23,865 nucleotides of DNA from Candidatus Fonsibacter sp. Its GTDB lineage: Bacteria; Pseudomonadota; Alphaproteobacteria; Pelagibacterales; Pelagibacteraceae. Below, piece by piece: positions 6,912-14,795 of this stretch. Numbering within the stretch: the stretch's first letter is position 1; each line of letters begins with the position of its first letter. Below the pieces are notes generated by a model. The model did not search any database. It was not told the origin of the DNA and was given only the letters and a program-made list of their open reading frames with translations. The position numbers and the translations under genes were made by a program. The stretch is from contig SHWR01000011.1 in the NCBI GenBank assembly GCA_009693745.1, forward strand, positions 1 to 23,865, in the 5' to 3' direction.

Positions 6912-7840
6912 TGGAACCTAAACAAATTTTTAAAATTGAAGAAGATTTTGAAAATTTCCGTCTCGATAAATGGTTTAAAAAAAAAGTAAAACAATTACCC
7001 CAATCGTTAATTGAAAGAACTTTAAGAAAAGGAAAAATTTTAGTTAATGGTAAAAAGGTTAAAAGTTCTTATAAAATGCAGATAAATGATGAAATCAAGA
7101 TTTACGCCGACATCGATAATGATGACAAAATAATTAAAAAAAAATTTTCATATTTACCATCAAAAAAAGACTATGAGGTAATTAAAGATAATATTGTATT
7201 TGAAAATGAGCATTATTTTGTTTTAAATAAACCCTATAACTTAGCTGTGCAATCAGGGACTAAAACAGGAAAAAATATTTTTGATATAATAAAAAACTAT
7301 TCGGAGACAGAATATCGAACGCCATATTTAGTTCACAGATTAGATGCTGAAACAACAGGAATTTTAATTATTAGCAAAACACATAAAAGTGCAAAATTTT
7401 TTTCAGAAGCTTTTAAAAATCAAACTATAAAAAAAAGTTATTTAGCTGTAGCAGATGGGCTTTTAGAAAATAAAAGCGGCACTTTAAAAAATGAACTTAG
7501 CTATATTGAGAATAATAAAGAAAAAACACATTTGTCGATTACTAATTATAAAGTTATCTCTGAGACAAAAGACTATTCTTTATTATTGTTAAATCCTGAA
7601 ACAGGAAGAAAACATCAATTGAGAAGACAGTTAAGTTTTATTAAACATCCTATTTTAGGGGAAAAGAAATATACAAATAAAGGGCTGAATAAGTCCAAAG
7701 ACCTTCATTTAATGCTTCATGCTTATAAAATTGATTTTTTAATAAATACAAAAACAATAACCCACCATGCTGAACCTCCGTTATATTTTCAAAGTTTTTG
7801 TAAGGAGCAAAAAATAGCTTACGAATTAAATAATTTATAA
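6911..7840 (+). CDS. RluA-family 23S rRNA pseudouridine synthase (RluC/RluD type)
   Basis: This enzyme converts specific uridines of large-subunit rRNA to pseudouridine. The 309-residue protein has an N-terminal S4 RNA-binding domain (about residues 15-65, with RTLRKGKILVNGKKV), then the catalytic domain. The first catalytic-domain motif includes VLNKPYNLAVQSG. The active-site motif VHRLDAETTGIL follows (141-151), with catalytic Asp145, and a late GRKHQLRRQL motif lies near residue 230. The S4 domain argues for the RluC/RluD branch over RluA, with RluC most likely; the exact target uridines cannot be read from sequence. It overlaps crcB by one base at the start and the convergent lipB by 22 bases at the end. 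Confidence 0.9.
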   Translation: MEPKQIFKIEEDFENFRLDKWFKKKVKQLPQSLIERTLRKGKILVNGKKVKSSYKMQINDEIKIYADIDNDDKIIKKKFSYLPSKKDYEVIKDNIVFENEHYFVLNKPYNLAVQSGTKTGKNIFDIIKNYSETEYRTPYLVHRLDAETTGILIISKTHKSAKFFSEAFKNQTIKKSYLAVADGLLENKSGTLKNELSYIENNKEKTHLSITNYKVISETKDYSLLLLNPETGRKHQLRRQLSFIKHPILGEKKYTNKGLNKSKDLHLMLHAYKIDFLINTKTITHHAEPPLYFQSFCKEQKIAYELNNL

Positions 7841-8460
7841 AAATTTTCTTTTATTGAGTTATTAATTTTTTCATCATTTGGAACTTTACGTAAATCAGAA
7901 AAATTAATAACTCCTTTACTTAATATTCCGCAAGGAACTATTCCTCGATAGTCAGATTTATTGACATTAATATTGAGAGAAAAGCCATGATAAGCAATCC
8001 ATTTTTTAACTTTAATTCCAATAGCTGCAATTTTATTTTCTTCATTATTATTTTTGATCCAAATACCTATATTTTTAGGATCAGCAAACGATGAAATGTT
8101 AAAATCATTAAGAATAGAAATGATCCAATTCTCAACATTACGAACAAAATTTTTAACCTCTTTTTTGCGCTTATTAAGATTTATTACAAAGTAAACTATT
8201 TTTTGCCCAGGACCATGATAGGTAAATTTTCCTCCACGATTTGTTTCAATTACAGGAAATAAATTAGGTATTAACAAATCTTTATCTGAAGCGCTTATAC
8301 CTTTTGTATAAATTGAGTCATGCTGTAATATCCAAATAAGTTCATCTTCTAGGTTTGCGTGAACTTTTTCTACTCTCTGTTCCAAAAAAATCATTGCTTC
8401 TTTATAAGCGACGGGTTTGTTTGATATTTTAATTTCTATGGGTAATGTTTTATTATTCAT
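7819..8460 (-). CDS. lipB: Octanoyl-[acyl-carrier-protein]:protein octanoyltransferase
   Basis: LipB moves octanoate from acyl carrier protein to lipoyl domains (and the glycine cleavage H protein), the first step of lipoate synthesis, in the cytosol. The 213-residue protein has the family motifs: RGGKFTYHGPGQ (75-86), KIAAIG with the acyl-site Lys143, an HG pair at 158-159, and the PCGI segment with catalytic Cys177. Length is typical. lipA, the sulfur-insertion enzyme, is not in the window. The ATG overlaps the panC stop by one base, so the two are probably one transcript. The 3' end overlaps rluC on the opposite strand by 22 bases. Confidence 0.94.
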   Translation of the reverse strand: MNNKTLPIEIKISNKPVAYKEAMIFLEQRVEKVHANLEDELIWILQHDSIYTKGISASDKDLLIPNLFPVIETNRGGKFTYHGPGQKIVYFVINLNKRKKEVKNFVRNVENWIISILNDFNISSFADPKNIGIWIKNNNEENKIAAIGIKVKKWIAYHGFSLNINVNKSDYRGIVPCGILSKGVINFSDLRKVPNDEKINNSIKENFYKLFNS

Positions 8461-9269
8461 TAAAAGTTATCTATCAGTCTCACTTTATTTAAATGATATG
8501 CTAGAAATACCCTAGTGTTTACCGAAGGTTTATCTGTTCTTTTTAATTGTTTTAAATTAAAAGCTGATAAATAGTCTATTTTATTAGCTCCAAATTCTTT
8601 TATTTTTTTTAAATAGAATAAGTTGTTTTTAGACTTAATAATTTGTTTTTTATTTTTTTTTAGAAACCTAAAAATTTTTCCAGCAGAATTTAGGGATTTA
8701 TGATCTAAAAGTTTATTTCTAGAAGATAAAGCGATGCCATTTTTAGATCTAATAGTATCACAAGGCACAATTTTTATTTTTGAGTTTATACTGTCCAGGT
8801 ATTTTTTAATAATAATTAATTGCTGATAGTCTTTCTTTCCAAGAAAAAGGTAGTTGGTTTTTATATGTGTTAACAGTCTTTTAATAACTTCTACAACCCC
8901 CTCAAAATGTCCTGGTCTAAATTTTCCTTCCATATAATTTTTAAAAAAGTGAATTTTATTTCTAATGATAATTTTTTTTTCTGGATATATATCTTTTTTT
9001 TGAGGTAAATAAACGTAGTTTACTTTATTTTTTTTACAAATTTTAAGGTCAGCTAAAATAGTCTTAGGATATTTTTTAAAATCTTTTTTATTATTAAATT
9101 GAAATGGATTCACAAATATACTTACTATCGTTAGTAATTTTTTCTTTTTAGATTTTCTGATTAACGAGACATGACCATCATGTAAGCATCCCATAGTCGG
9201 GATAAAGCCGATTTTTTTTTTATTTAACAACTCTGAAGTTATTTTATTTGCTGTTTTAATTATTTTCAT
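8460..9269 (-). CDS. panC: Pantothenate synthetase
   Basis: PanC condenses pantoate with beta-alanine at the cost of ATP, the last step of vitamin B5 synthesis. The 269-residue protein is slightly short for the family (about 280). It has PTMG at 24-27, the nucleotidyltransferase HxGH box as HDGH (30-33), SIFVNPFQF, RPGHFEGVVEV (118-128), GKKDYQQL (144-151) and the KMSKS-like SSRN (182-185). The catalytic core is therefore intact. The sequence is extremely lysine/isoleucine-rich. panB and panE are not nearby. It shares a 24-base divergent intergenic region with galU and overlaps lipB by one base. Confidence 0.93.
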   Translation of the reverse strand: MKIIKTANKITSELLNKKKIGFIPTMGCLHDGHVSLIRKSKKKKLLTIVSIFVNPFQFNNKKDFKKYPKTILADLKICKKNKVNYVYLPQKKDIYPEKKIIIRNKIHFFKNYMEGKFRPGHFEGVVEVIKRLLTHIKTNYLFLGKKDYQQLIIIKKYLDSINSKIKIVPCDTIRSKNGIALSSRNKLLDHKSLNSAGKIFRFLKKNKKQIIKSKNNLFYLKKIKEFGANKIDYLSAFNLKQLKRTDKPSVNTRVFLAYHLNKVRLIDNF

Positions 9270-9280
9270 TTAATAAATTA

Positions 9281-9288
9281 ACTATAAT
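9281..9288. promoter_or_regulatory. Overlapping divergent -10 boxes between panC and galU
   Basis: The only gap between the panC and galU start codons is 9270-9293. It contains ACTATAAT at 9281-9288. On the plus strand this gives a perfect TATAAT (9283-9288) that would start transcription at or next to the galU ATG (9294), implying a leaderless mRNA. On the minus strand it gives TATAGT (9286-9281), which would leave panC a leader of only a few bases. No good -35 box is visible for either direction, and chance is a real possibility in such A+T-rich DNA. Confidence 0.45.
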
Positions 9289-9293
9289 ATTTA

Positions 9294-10097
9294 ATGATAA
9301 AAGAAGCGATAATACCATTAGCTGGCTTAGGTACAAGACTTCTACCATTTAGCAAAATACTTCCTAAAGAACTATTGCCCCTAGGTAACAAAACTATTTT
9401 GGAACATATTTTAGATGAATGTTTGGAAGCAGGCATTAAAAAAATTATTTTAGTCACCTCAATAAGAAAAAAAATTATACATGACTATCTTTACCCTGAT
9501 CTTTATTTATTAAATTATTTAAAAAAAAAGCAAGATTATAAATCAATTCAGAAGCTAAAAATCTTAGATCGTTATAGAAGTAAAATTAAATTTGTTTATC
9601 AAAATTCTCCAAGAGGGCTTGGCGATGCTGTATTAGCAGCAAAATCAACAATTAAAGAGAAATTTTTTCTTTTGGTTTTACCAGACGACATTATTATTAA
9701 AGAAAACTGTTCCAAAAAAATAATTAATATTCACAATAAATATCATTCTTCAGTTATAGCTTCTAAGAAAGTAAAAAACTCTGAAGTATCAAGATATGGA
9801 ATTATAAAATACTCAAAAAAGATTAATAATAATTTATTTATCAGTGATTTAGTTGAAAAGCCTAGTTTAAAAAATTCACCATCTAATTATGCAATTATAG
9901 GACGATATGTGCTGCCAACTAAAATAATTTCTTCATTAAAAAACACTAAAATGGGATCTTCAGATGAAGTTCAAATTACAGATGCAATGAAACATTTAAT
10001 TTTTAATAATAATAAATTTATTGGTCATATATTTTCTGGAACATATTTAGACTGCGGAACAGTTAATGGTTATAATAATTCACTAAAAAAAATCTAA
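9294..10097 (+). CDS. galU: UTP-glucose-1-phosphate uridylyltransferase
   Basis: GalU makes UDP-glucose from UTP and glucose-1-phosphate for envelope polysaccharides and, through Ugd, UDP-glucuronate. The 267-residue protein is a little shorter than typical GalU (about 290-300). It keeps the motifs in order: PLAGLGTRLLP (8-18), PKELLPL (24-30), GLGDAV (108-113), LPDD (129-132), VEKP (187-190), DEVQITDAM (224-232) and DCGTVNGY (253-260). The AGLGTR/PKE pattern favours GalU over glucose-1-phosphate thymidylyltransferases. ugd begins 1 base after the stop, which supports the role. The ATG lies 5 bases after a TATAAT, so the mRNA may be leaderless. Confidence 0.9.
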   Translation: MIKEAIIPLAGLGTRLLPFSKILPKELLPLGNKTILEHILDECLEAGIKKIILVTSIRKKIIHDYLYPDLYLLNYLKKKQDYKSIQKLKILDRYRSKIKFVYQNSPRGLGDAVLAAKSTIKEKFFLLVLPDDIIIKENCSKKIINIHNKYHSSVIASKKVKNSEVSRYGIIKYSKKINNNLFISDLVEKPSLKNSPSNYAIIGRYVLPTKIISSLKNTKMGSSDEVQITDAMKHLIFNNNKFIGHIFSGTYLDCGTVNGYNNSLKKI

Positions 10098-10098
10098 T

Positions 10099-11415
10099 AT
10101 GAAAATTTGTTTTATTGGGACGGGTTATGTTGGGTTAGTATCTGGAGTTTGTTTCTCTGATCTTGGCAATAATGTTATATGCGTTGATAAAGACAGAGAA
10201 AAATTAGGTAGGCTTGAAAATGGAGATATTCCAATATTTGAACCAGGTTTATCTGAATTGGTTAAAAAAAATTTAGACGCAGACAGACTTAGTTTTTCAG
10301 ATGATTTAATTAGTTCTATTAACAAATCTGATATTGTTTTTATAGCTGTCGGTACACCAACAGCAAAAGATGGTGTTTCGGCGGACCTTTCTCAAGTATT
10401 TTCTGTTGCTCAATTAATCTCAAAAAAAATTAAATCTAATAAAATTATTGTCATAAAATCAACCGTACCTATTGGCACAGGAGATAAAATTGAAAAAATT
10501 TTAAACAAAAACAAGCAAAAAAGATTATTTAAAATTATATCTAATCCAGAGTTTCTTAGAGAAGGGGAGGCTATTAAAGACTTCAAATATCCAGATCGTA
10601 TAGTTATTGGTGCAAATGATAAAAAAGTTATAAAGATATTTAAGGAGTTATACCGACCTATAGTTAATAAAGGAGCAGTCTTTGTTTCTTGCTCTAGAAG
10701 AGCAGCTGAACTTATAAAATACGCATCCAATGCTTTTTTAGCTACAAAAATTAGTTTTATTAATGAAATTGCTAATTTATGTGAAAAAGTTCATGTAAAT
10801 GTAGACGATATAGCTCTTGGAATTGGACTTGATAAAAGAATTGGTTCGAGATTTTTAAGAGCAGGCCCTGCATATGGTGGATCTTGTTTTCCTAAAGACA
10901 CCAAGGCTTTAGCCAAAGTTGGCAAAAATTTTAATTCTCCTCTTTCTATTATTAATTCAGTTATTAATTTTAATGAAAAAAGAAAAACAGACATTGAAAA
11001 AAATATTTATAGAATTTTACATAATAAAGTAAAAAATAAAATTATTTGTTTTTTAGGTGTTACATTTAAAGCAAACACTGATGATTTAAGAGATTCCACA
11101 GCAATAAATTTAATATCTAAATTTATTAAAAAAGGAGCAAAAATTAACTATTACGAACCATCAGGAAGCAAAGAAATTTTAGATAAACAAAAAAATGTGA
11201 ATTATTTTGATGATTTATATTCAGCCATTAAAAAAGTAGATTTAATCATTATTCATACGGAGTGGGATGAATTTAAAAATTTAAATTTTTCTAAAGTTAA
11301 GAAGGATAATAAAAATGTCATTATATATGATTTAAGAAATTTATACGATAGCAAGTTTTTTGATAATAAAAATAATATTACTTATTATTCTATCGGCAGA
11401 TCATTAAATGTCTAA
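10099..11415 (+). CDS. ugd: UDP-glucose 6-dehydrogenase
   Basis: This enzyme oxidises UDP-glucose to UDP-glucuronate with two NAD+, supplying acidic sugars for surface polysaccharides or precursors of other nucleotide sugars. The 438-residue protein has the N-terminal Rossmann fold (FIGTGYVGLVSG, residues 5-16), VGTPT (84-88), STVPIGTG (121-128), EFLREGEAI (151-159), a KYASNAF segment with the conserved Lys207, and the catalytic cysteine in GGSCFPKDTKAL (Cys263). The C-terminal NAD-binding domain has LGVTFKANTDDLRDS. All catalytic residues are present and the length is normal. It lies directly behind galU. Its last 8 bases overlap clpS, an unrelated gene. Confidence 0.93.
   Translation: MKICFIGTGYVGLVSGVCFSDLGNNVICVDKDREKLGRLENGDIPIFEPGLSELVKKNLDADRLSFSDDLISSINKSDIVFIAVGTPTAKDGVSADLSQVFSVAQLISKKIKSNKIIVIKSTVPIGTGDKIEKILNKNKQKRLFKIISNPEFLREGEAIKDFKYPDRIVIGANDKKVIKIFKELYRPIVNKGAVFVSCSRRAAELIKYASNAFLATKISFINEIANLCEKVHVNVDDIALGIGLDKRIGSRFLRAGPAYGGSCFPKDTKALAKVGKNFNSPLSIINSVINFNEKRKTDIEKNIYRILHNKVKNKIICFLGVTFKANTDDLRDSTAINLISKFIKKGAKINYYEPSGSKEILDKQKNVNYFDDLYSAIKKVDLIIIHTEWDEFKNLNFSKVKKDNKNVIIYDLRNLYDSKFFDNKNNITYYSIGRSLNV
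11360..11388 (+). promoter_or_regulatory. Possible internal promoter for clpS-clpA
   Basis: Within the 3' end of ugd, TTGATA (11360-11365) and TATTAT (11383-11388) are spaced by 17 bases. Each matches the sigma70 consensus at 5 of 6 positions. A start near 11395 would give clpS a leader of about 13 bases. Such matches are frequent in A+T-rich DNA, so this is a weak call. Confidence 0.3.
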
Positions 11416-11716
11416 AATACTTATAAAATTAAAAAAAAATAAGACTCAAGCTAAAATTAAAAAACCTAATTTTTACGAAGTTATTCTTATAAATGATGAT
11501 TTTACAACAATGGAATTTGTTGTTAAAGTTTTACAATTATTTTTTAATATGACCAAGTTAACCGGTAATAAAATTATGCTTAAAATTCATAATGATGGCA
11601 GCGCTGTTTGCGGAGTTTATCCTTATGAGGTTGCTGAGACTAAAGTTATGCAAGTTACAAATTTTTCAAAACAAAATCAGCACCCTTTAAAATGTATTAT
11701 GAAAAAATCTATTTAA
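11408..11716 (+). CDS. clpS: ATP-dependent Clp protease adaptor ClpS
   Basis: ClpS is the N-end-rule adaptor: it binds proteins with destabilising N-terminal residues and delivers them to ClpA for degradation by ClpAP. The 102-residue protein has a flexible basic N-terminus (1-20) and then the conserved core: YEVILINDDFTTMEFVVKVL (23-42), with the amino-group-binding Asn29-Asp30-Asp31 and the pocket Met35; a His at 61; CGVYPYEVAETKV (68-80); and a HPL ending segment. All substrate-pocket residues of the E. coli protein have counterparts. It overlaps the end of ugd by 8 bases and abuts clpA with no gap, the usual clpS-clpA pairing. Confidence 0.95.
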   Translation: MSKILIKLKKNKTQAKIKKPNFYEVILINDDFTTMEFVVKVLQLFFNMTKLTGNKIMLKIHNDGSAVCGVYPYEVAETKVMQVTNFSKQNQHPLKCIMKKSI

Positions 11717-14011
11717 ATGGCTACATTTACGAAATCTTTAGAACAGGCAATTTCACAAGCCTTTAAATTTGCAACTGATAAAAAACATCAGTATGTAACT
11801 TTAGAACATTTGCTGCTTGCTTTGACAGGCGAAACCGATTCTCGCAATGTTATGAAAGCATGTAACGTAGATGTTGATTTATTAAATGAGAATCTAGAAT
11901 TCTATATTGATAATGAACTAGAAAATATAGTCACTACAGACACTAAATTAGAACCTCAACCAACAGCTAGTTTTCAAAGAGTTATTCAAAGATCTATTGT
12001 TCATGTACAATCTTCAGGAAAAAATGAAGTTACAGGAGCAAATATATTAGTCGCATTATTTGCTGAGAGAGAAAGTCACGCTACATTCTTTTTACAAGAA
12101 CAAGAGGTTACACGTTACGATGTAGTTAATTTTATTTCTCATGGAATTACTAAGGTTGATAATTTTGCCTATGGAGGGTCCTTTGATAGTTCATCATCGC
12201 ATAACAGCAATAAGGCAGCTACTAATACTCCTTTAGAAACGTATTGTGTTAATTTAAATAAAAAAGCAGAACAAAATAAAATTGATCGTTTAATAGGAAG
12301 AACAGTAGAAGTCGACCGCTTAGCACAAATTTTATGCAGAAGAACTAAAAACAATCCATTATTAGTAGGGGACCCAGGTGTCGGAAAGACTGCAATTGTT
12401 GAGGGACTTGCCTTAAAAATTTTTAATAGCGAAGTTCCTGAAGTTTTAAAATCTCATGTAATTTTTTCTCTTGATATGGGAACATTAATTGCTGGAACTA
12501 GATATAGAGGAGATTTTGAAGAGCGCCTTAAGCTAATTATTAAAGAAATAGAAAAAAATAAAAATTATATTCTATTTATAGATGAGATTCATACGTTAGT
12601 AGGAGCTGGGTCAACGTCCGGAAGTTCAATGGATGCTTCTAATATGCTTAAACCTGCATTACAGGCTGGCAACATAAGATGTATTGGATCGACAACTTAT
12701 AATGAATACAGATTATTTTTTGAAAAAGACAGAGCCTTGCAAAGAAGATTTCAAAAAATTGATGTACCAGAACCTACAATAGATGAAGCTTATAAAATTA
12801 TGTATGGCATTCGATCTAAATACGAAAAGTTCCATAATGTTAAGTTCACTGATGCTGCGATCAAAGCATCTGTAGATTTATCAAGTAAATATATTGGTAA
12901 TAAAAAGTTACCGGATAAATCAATCGATATTATTGATGAATTAGGTTCTTCAGAAGTTTTAAAACTTGAAAATCAAAGAAAAAAAATATTAGACATAGAA
13001 GATATCGAGAGAATAGTTTCGCAAATTACAAAAATTCCAGAAAAGAATATTTCTGTTAATGACAGAATGTATTTAAAAGATTTAGATAAAAATTTAAAAA
13101 GAGTTATTTTTGGACAAGATCTTGCAATTGATAGTCTTGTAACTTCAATTAAATTATCAAGATCTGGTTTAAGAGATAGTAATCGTACTATCGGAAATTA
13201 CATGTTTTCAGGTCAGACAGGGGTTGGAAAAACTGAACTTGCAAAACAACTTGCAAAAGTTCTTGGTATTGAACTTATTCGTTTTGATATGTCAGAATAT
13301 ATGGAAAGACATTCAGTTTCTAAATTGATTGGCGCCCCTCCAGGATATGTTGGTTTTGATCAAGGTGGATTACTCTCTGAAAAAGTTGATAAAAATCCTT
13401 ACTCAGTTCTTTTAATTGATGAAATAGAGAAGGCCCATCCAGATGTTTATAATGTTTTATTACAAATTATGGACTATGGAAAATTAACTGATCAAAATGG
13501 CAAAAAAATAGATTTTAGAAATATTATTTTAATTATGACGACTAATGCTGGTGCGGAGGATTTGCAAAAATCTCAGATAGGCTTCAATAAAAGCATTAAT
13601 AAAGATGGTGATTTAGAATCTATTAACAAAATATTTTCACCTGAATTTAGAAACAGATTAGATTCTATTGTTCAATTTAATCTTTTAAATAAAGATACCG
13701 TTAAAAAAATTGTTGAAAAATTTGTCATTGAGCTTGAAACGCAGTTAGGCGAAAGGGATGTAATTATAAATTTAACTGACAAGGCTAGTAACCTAATTTC
13801 TAAATTAGGCTTTGATGAAAAAATGGGCGCCAGACCACTAAATAGAGTTATTGATGAAAAAATTAAAAAACCCCTAGCAGATGAACTTATTCATGGAAAA
13901 TTAGTAAATGGTGGTCATGTTTTAGTGGATGCTAAAAACGATATTCTTGTTTTTGAAATTAATAAAATTGAAAAAACATCAAAGAAACCAGTAAATAATA
14001 CAGTGCAATAA
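11717..14011 (+). CDS. clpA: ATP-dependent Clp protease ATP-binding subunit ClpA
   Basis: ClpA is the hexameric AAA+ unfoldase that threads substrates into the ClpP peptidase. The 764-residue protein has the ClpS-binding N-domain (about 1-145) and a low-complexity linker (155-172). The first AAA+ domain has Walker A GDPGVGKT (218-225) and Walker B LFIDE (286-290). The second has Walker A GQTGVGKT (499-506) and Walker B LLIDE (565-569). An IGF tripeptide (621-623) sits where the ClpP-docking loop is expected; E. coli ClpA has IGL. The middle coiled-coil domain of ClpB is absent, which separates it from ClpB/ClpC. It is translated directly after clpS; clpP is not in the window. Confidence 0.96.
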   Translation: MATFTKSLEQAISQAFKFATDKKHQYVTLEHLLLALTGETDSRNVMKACNVDVDLLNENLEFYIDNELENIVTTDTKLEPQPTASFQRVIQRSIVHVQSSGKNEVTGANILVALFAERESHATFFLQEQEVTRYDVVNFISHGITKVDNFAYGGSFDSSSSHNSNKAATNTPLETYCVNLNKKAEQNKIDRLIGRTVEVDRLAQILCRRTKNNPLLVGDPGVGKTAIVEGLALKIFNSEVPEVLKSHVIFSLDMGTLIAGTRYRGDFEERLKLIIKEIEKNKNYILFIDEIHTLVGAGSTSGSSMDASNMLKPALQAGNIRCIGSTTYNEYRLFFEKDRALQRRFQKIDVPEPTIDEAYKIMYGIRSKYEKFHNVKFTDAAIKASVDLSSKYIGNKKLPDKSIDIIDELGSSEVLKLENQRKKILDIEDIERIVSQITKIPEKNISVNDRMYLKDLDKNLKRVIFGQDLAIDSLVTSIKLSRSGLRDSNRTIGNYMFSGQTGVGKTELAKQLAKVLGIELIRFDMSEYMERHSVSKLIGAPPGYVGFDQGGLLSEKVDKNPYSVLLIDEIEKAHPDVYNVLLQIMDYGKLTDQNGKKIDFRNIILIMTTNAGAEDLQKSQIGFNKSINKDGDLESINKIFSPEFRNRLDSIVQFNLLNKDTVKKIVEKFVIELETQLGERDVIINLTDKASNLISKLGFDEKMGARPLNRVIDEKIKKPLADELIHGKLVNGGHVLVDAKNDILVFEINKIEKTSKKPVNNTVQ

Positions 14012-14013
14012 TT

Positions 14014-14337
14014 ATGTTTGGTTTATTTTCGAGTAAGTCAAAAAAAATAGAAGAAAAATTATCAAATCTTGCAATTGAAATAGCAAGTATTCAAAAAAAC
14101 ATTATTATTTACCCAAGTGAAAATAATTATAAAAATTTGCACATAAGTAAGACTAAAGAGTTGAATTCTTTTTACAATGAATTGGAAGCAGCTAAGGGCA
14201 AAGATTATCTTAATGAATTTATTCGTAAATTATCTAATAAATATAAGAAATCTAAATATGTTTTATCTAAAACAGAACAGAAAATTTTAGATAAAGTCTT
14301 AATTGAATATAAAGTTAAAGTTAAAATAAAAGCTTAG
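14014..14337 (+). CDS. Uncharacterised small basic protein downstream of clpA
   Basis: I do not recognise this 107-residue product. It begins MFGLFSSKSKKIEEKL, is very rich in lysine and asparagine, and has no cysteine and no clear membrane segment. Residues about 10-30 and 50-105 look helical and could form a coiled coil. The start lies 2 bases after the clpA stop, so it is probably cotranscribed with clpS-clpA, and its end overlaps the convergent RidA-family gene by 4 bases. Codon and base use match the neighbours, which supports a real gene. A role linked to Clp proteolysis is only suggested by position. Confidence 0.65.
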   Translation: MFGLFSSKSKKIEEKLSNLAIEIASIQKNIIIYPSENNYKNLHISKTKELNSFYNELEAAKGKDYLNEFIRKLSNKYKKSKYVLSKTEQKILDKVLIEYKVKVKIKA

Positions 14338-14795
14338 TTAGTCTCAAAAATACTTTCAATTTCAACACAGGCATTTAGAGGTAAAGAATTGCATCCAATT
14401 GCAATTCTAGAATGCAAATTTACTGTAAATATTTTTGTAATTAGATCTGATGCTCCATTAATAACCTTTGCATGATCTGAAAAATTATCTAAACAATTTA
14501 CATAGCCACTTATTCGAATACAACTTTTCACATGATCGAGATTACCATTGCATGCAATTTTTAATTGACCAAGAGCATTTAAAATTGAAATTTCTGCAGC
14601 TTTTTGAGCCTGTTTTAAAGAAATTTCTTTTATAACTTTTCCAGTTATTATTTTTCCATCGCTAGTAACAGGAAGTTGTCCTGATACAAAAATAAGTTTT
14701 TCATGTCTGCTGAAGGTAGCGTAATTCCCAACAGGTTTTGGAGGGTTTGGTATTGTAATATTTATTTTTTTTAAAATTTCTTCAATTTTACTCAT
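14334..14795 (-). CDS. RidA/YjgF/UK114-family protein
   Basis: RidA proteins are small trimeric enzymes; the best-studied members deaminate reactive enamine/imine intermediates. This 153-residue protein resembles the longer subgroup often annotated as YjgF-like (Atu1953 type) rather than canonical RidA of about 128 residues. It has an N-terminal PNPPKPVGNYATFSR segment, FVSGQLPV near residue 40, and VINGASDL (about 108-115). A C-terminal HSRIAIGCNSLPLN carries an arginine (about 130) where canonical RidA has its substrate-binding arginine, then VEIESIF. Enamine deaminase activity is therefore possible but unproven. The start overlaps the topA stop by 8 bases, so it is the last gene of the minus-strand operon. 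Confidence 0.85.
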   Translation of the reverse strand: MSKIEEILKKINITIPNPPKPVGNYATFSRHEKLIFVSGQLPVTSDGKIITGKVIKEISLKQAQKAAEISILNALGQLKIACNGNLDHVKSCIRISGYVNCLDNFSDHAKVINGASDLITKIFTVNLHSRIAIGCNSLPLNACVEIESIFETN

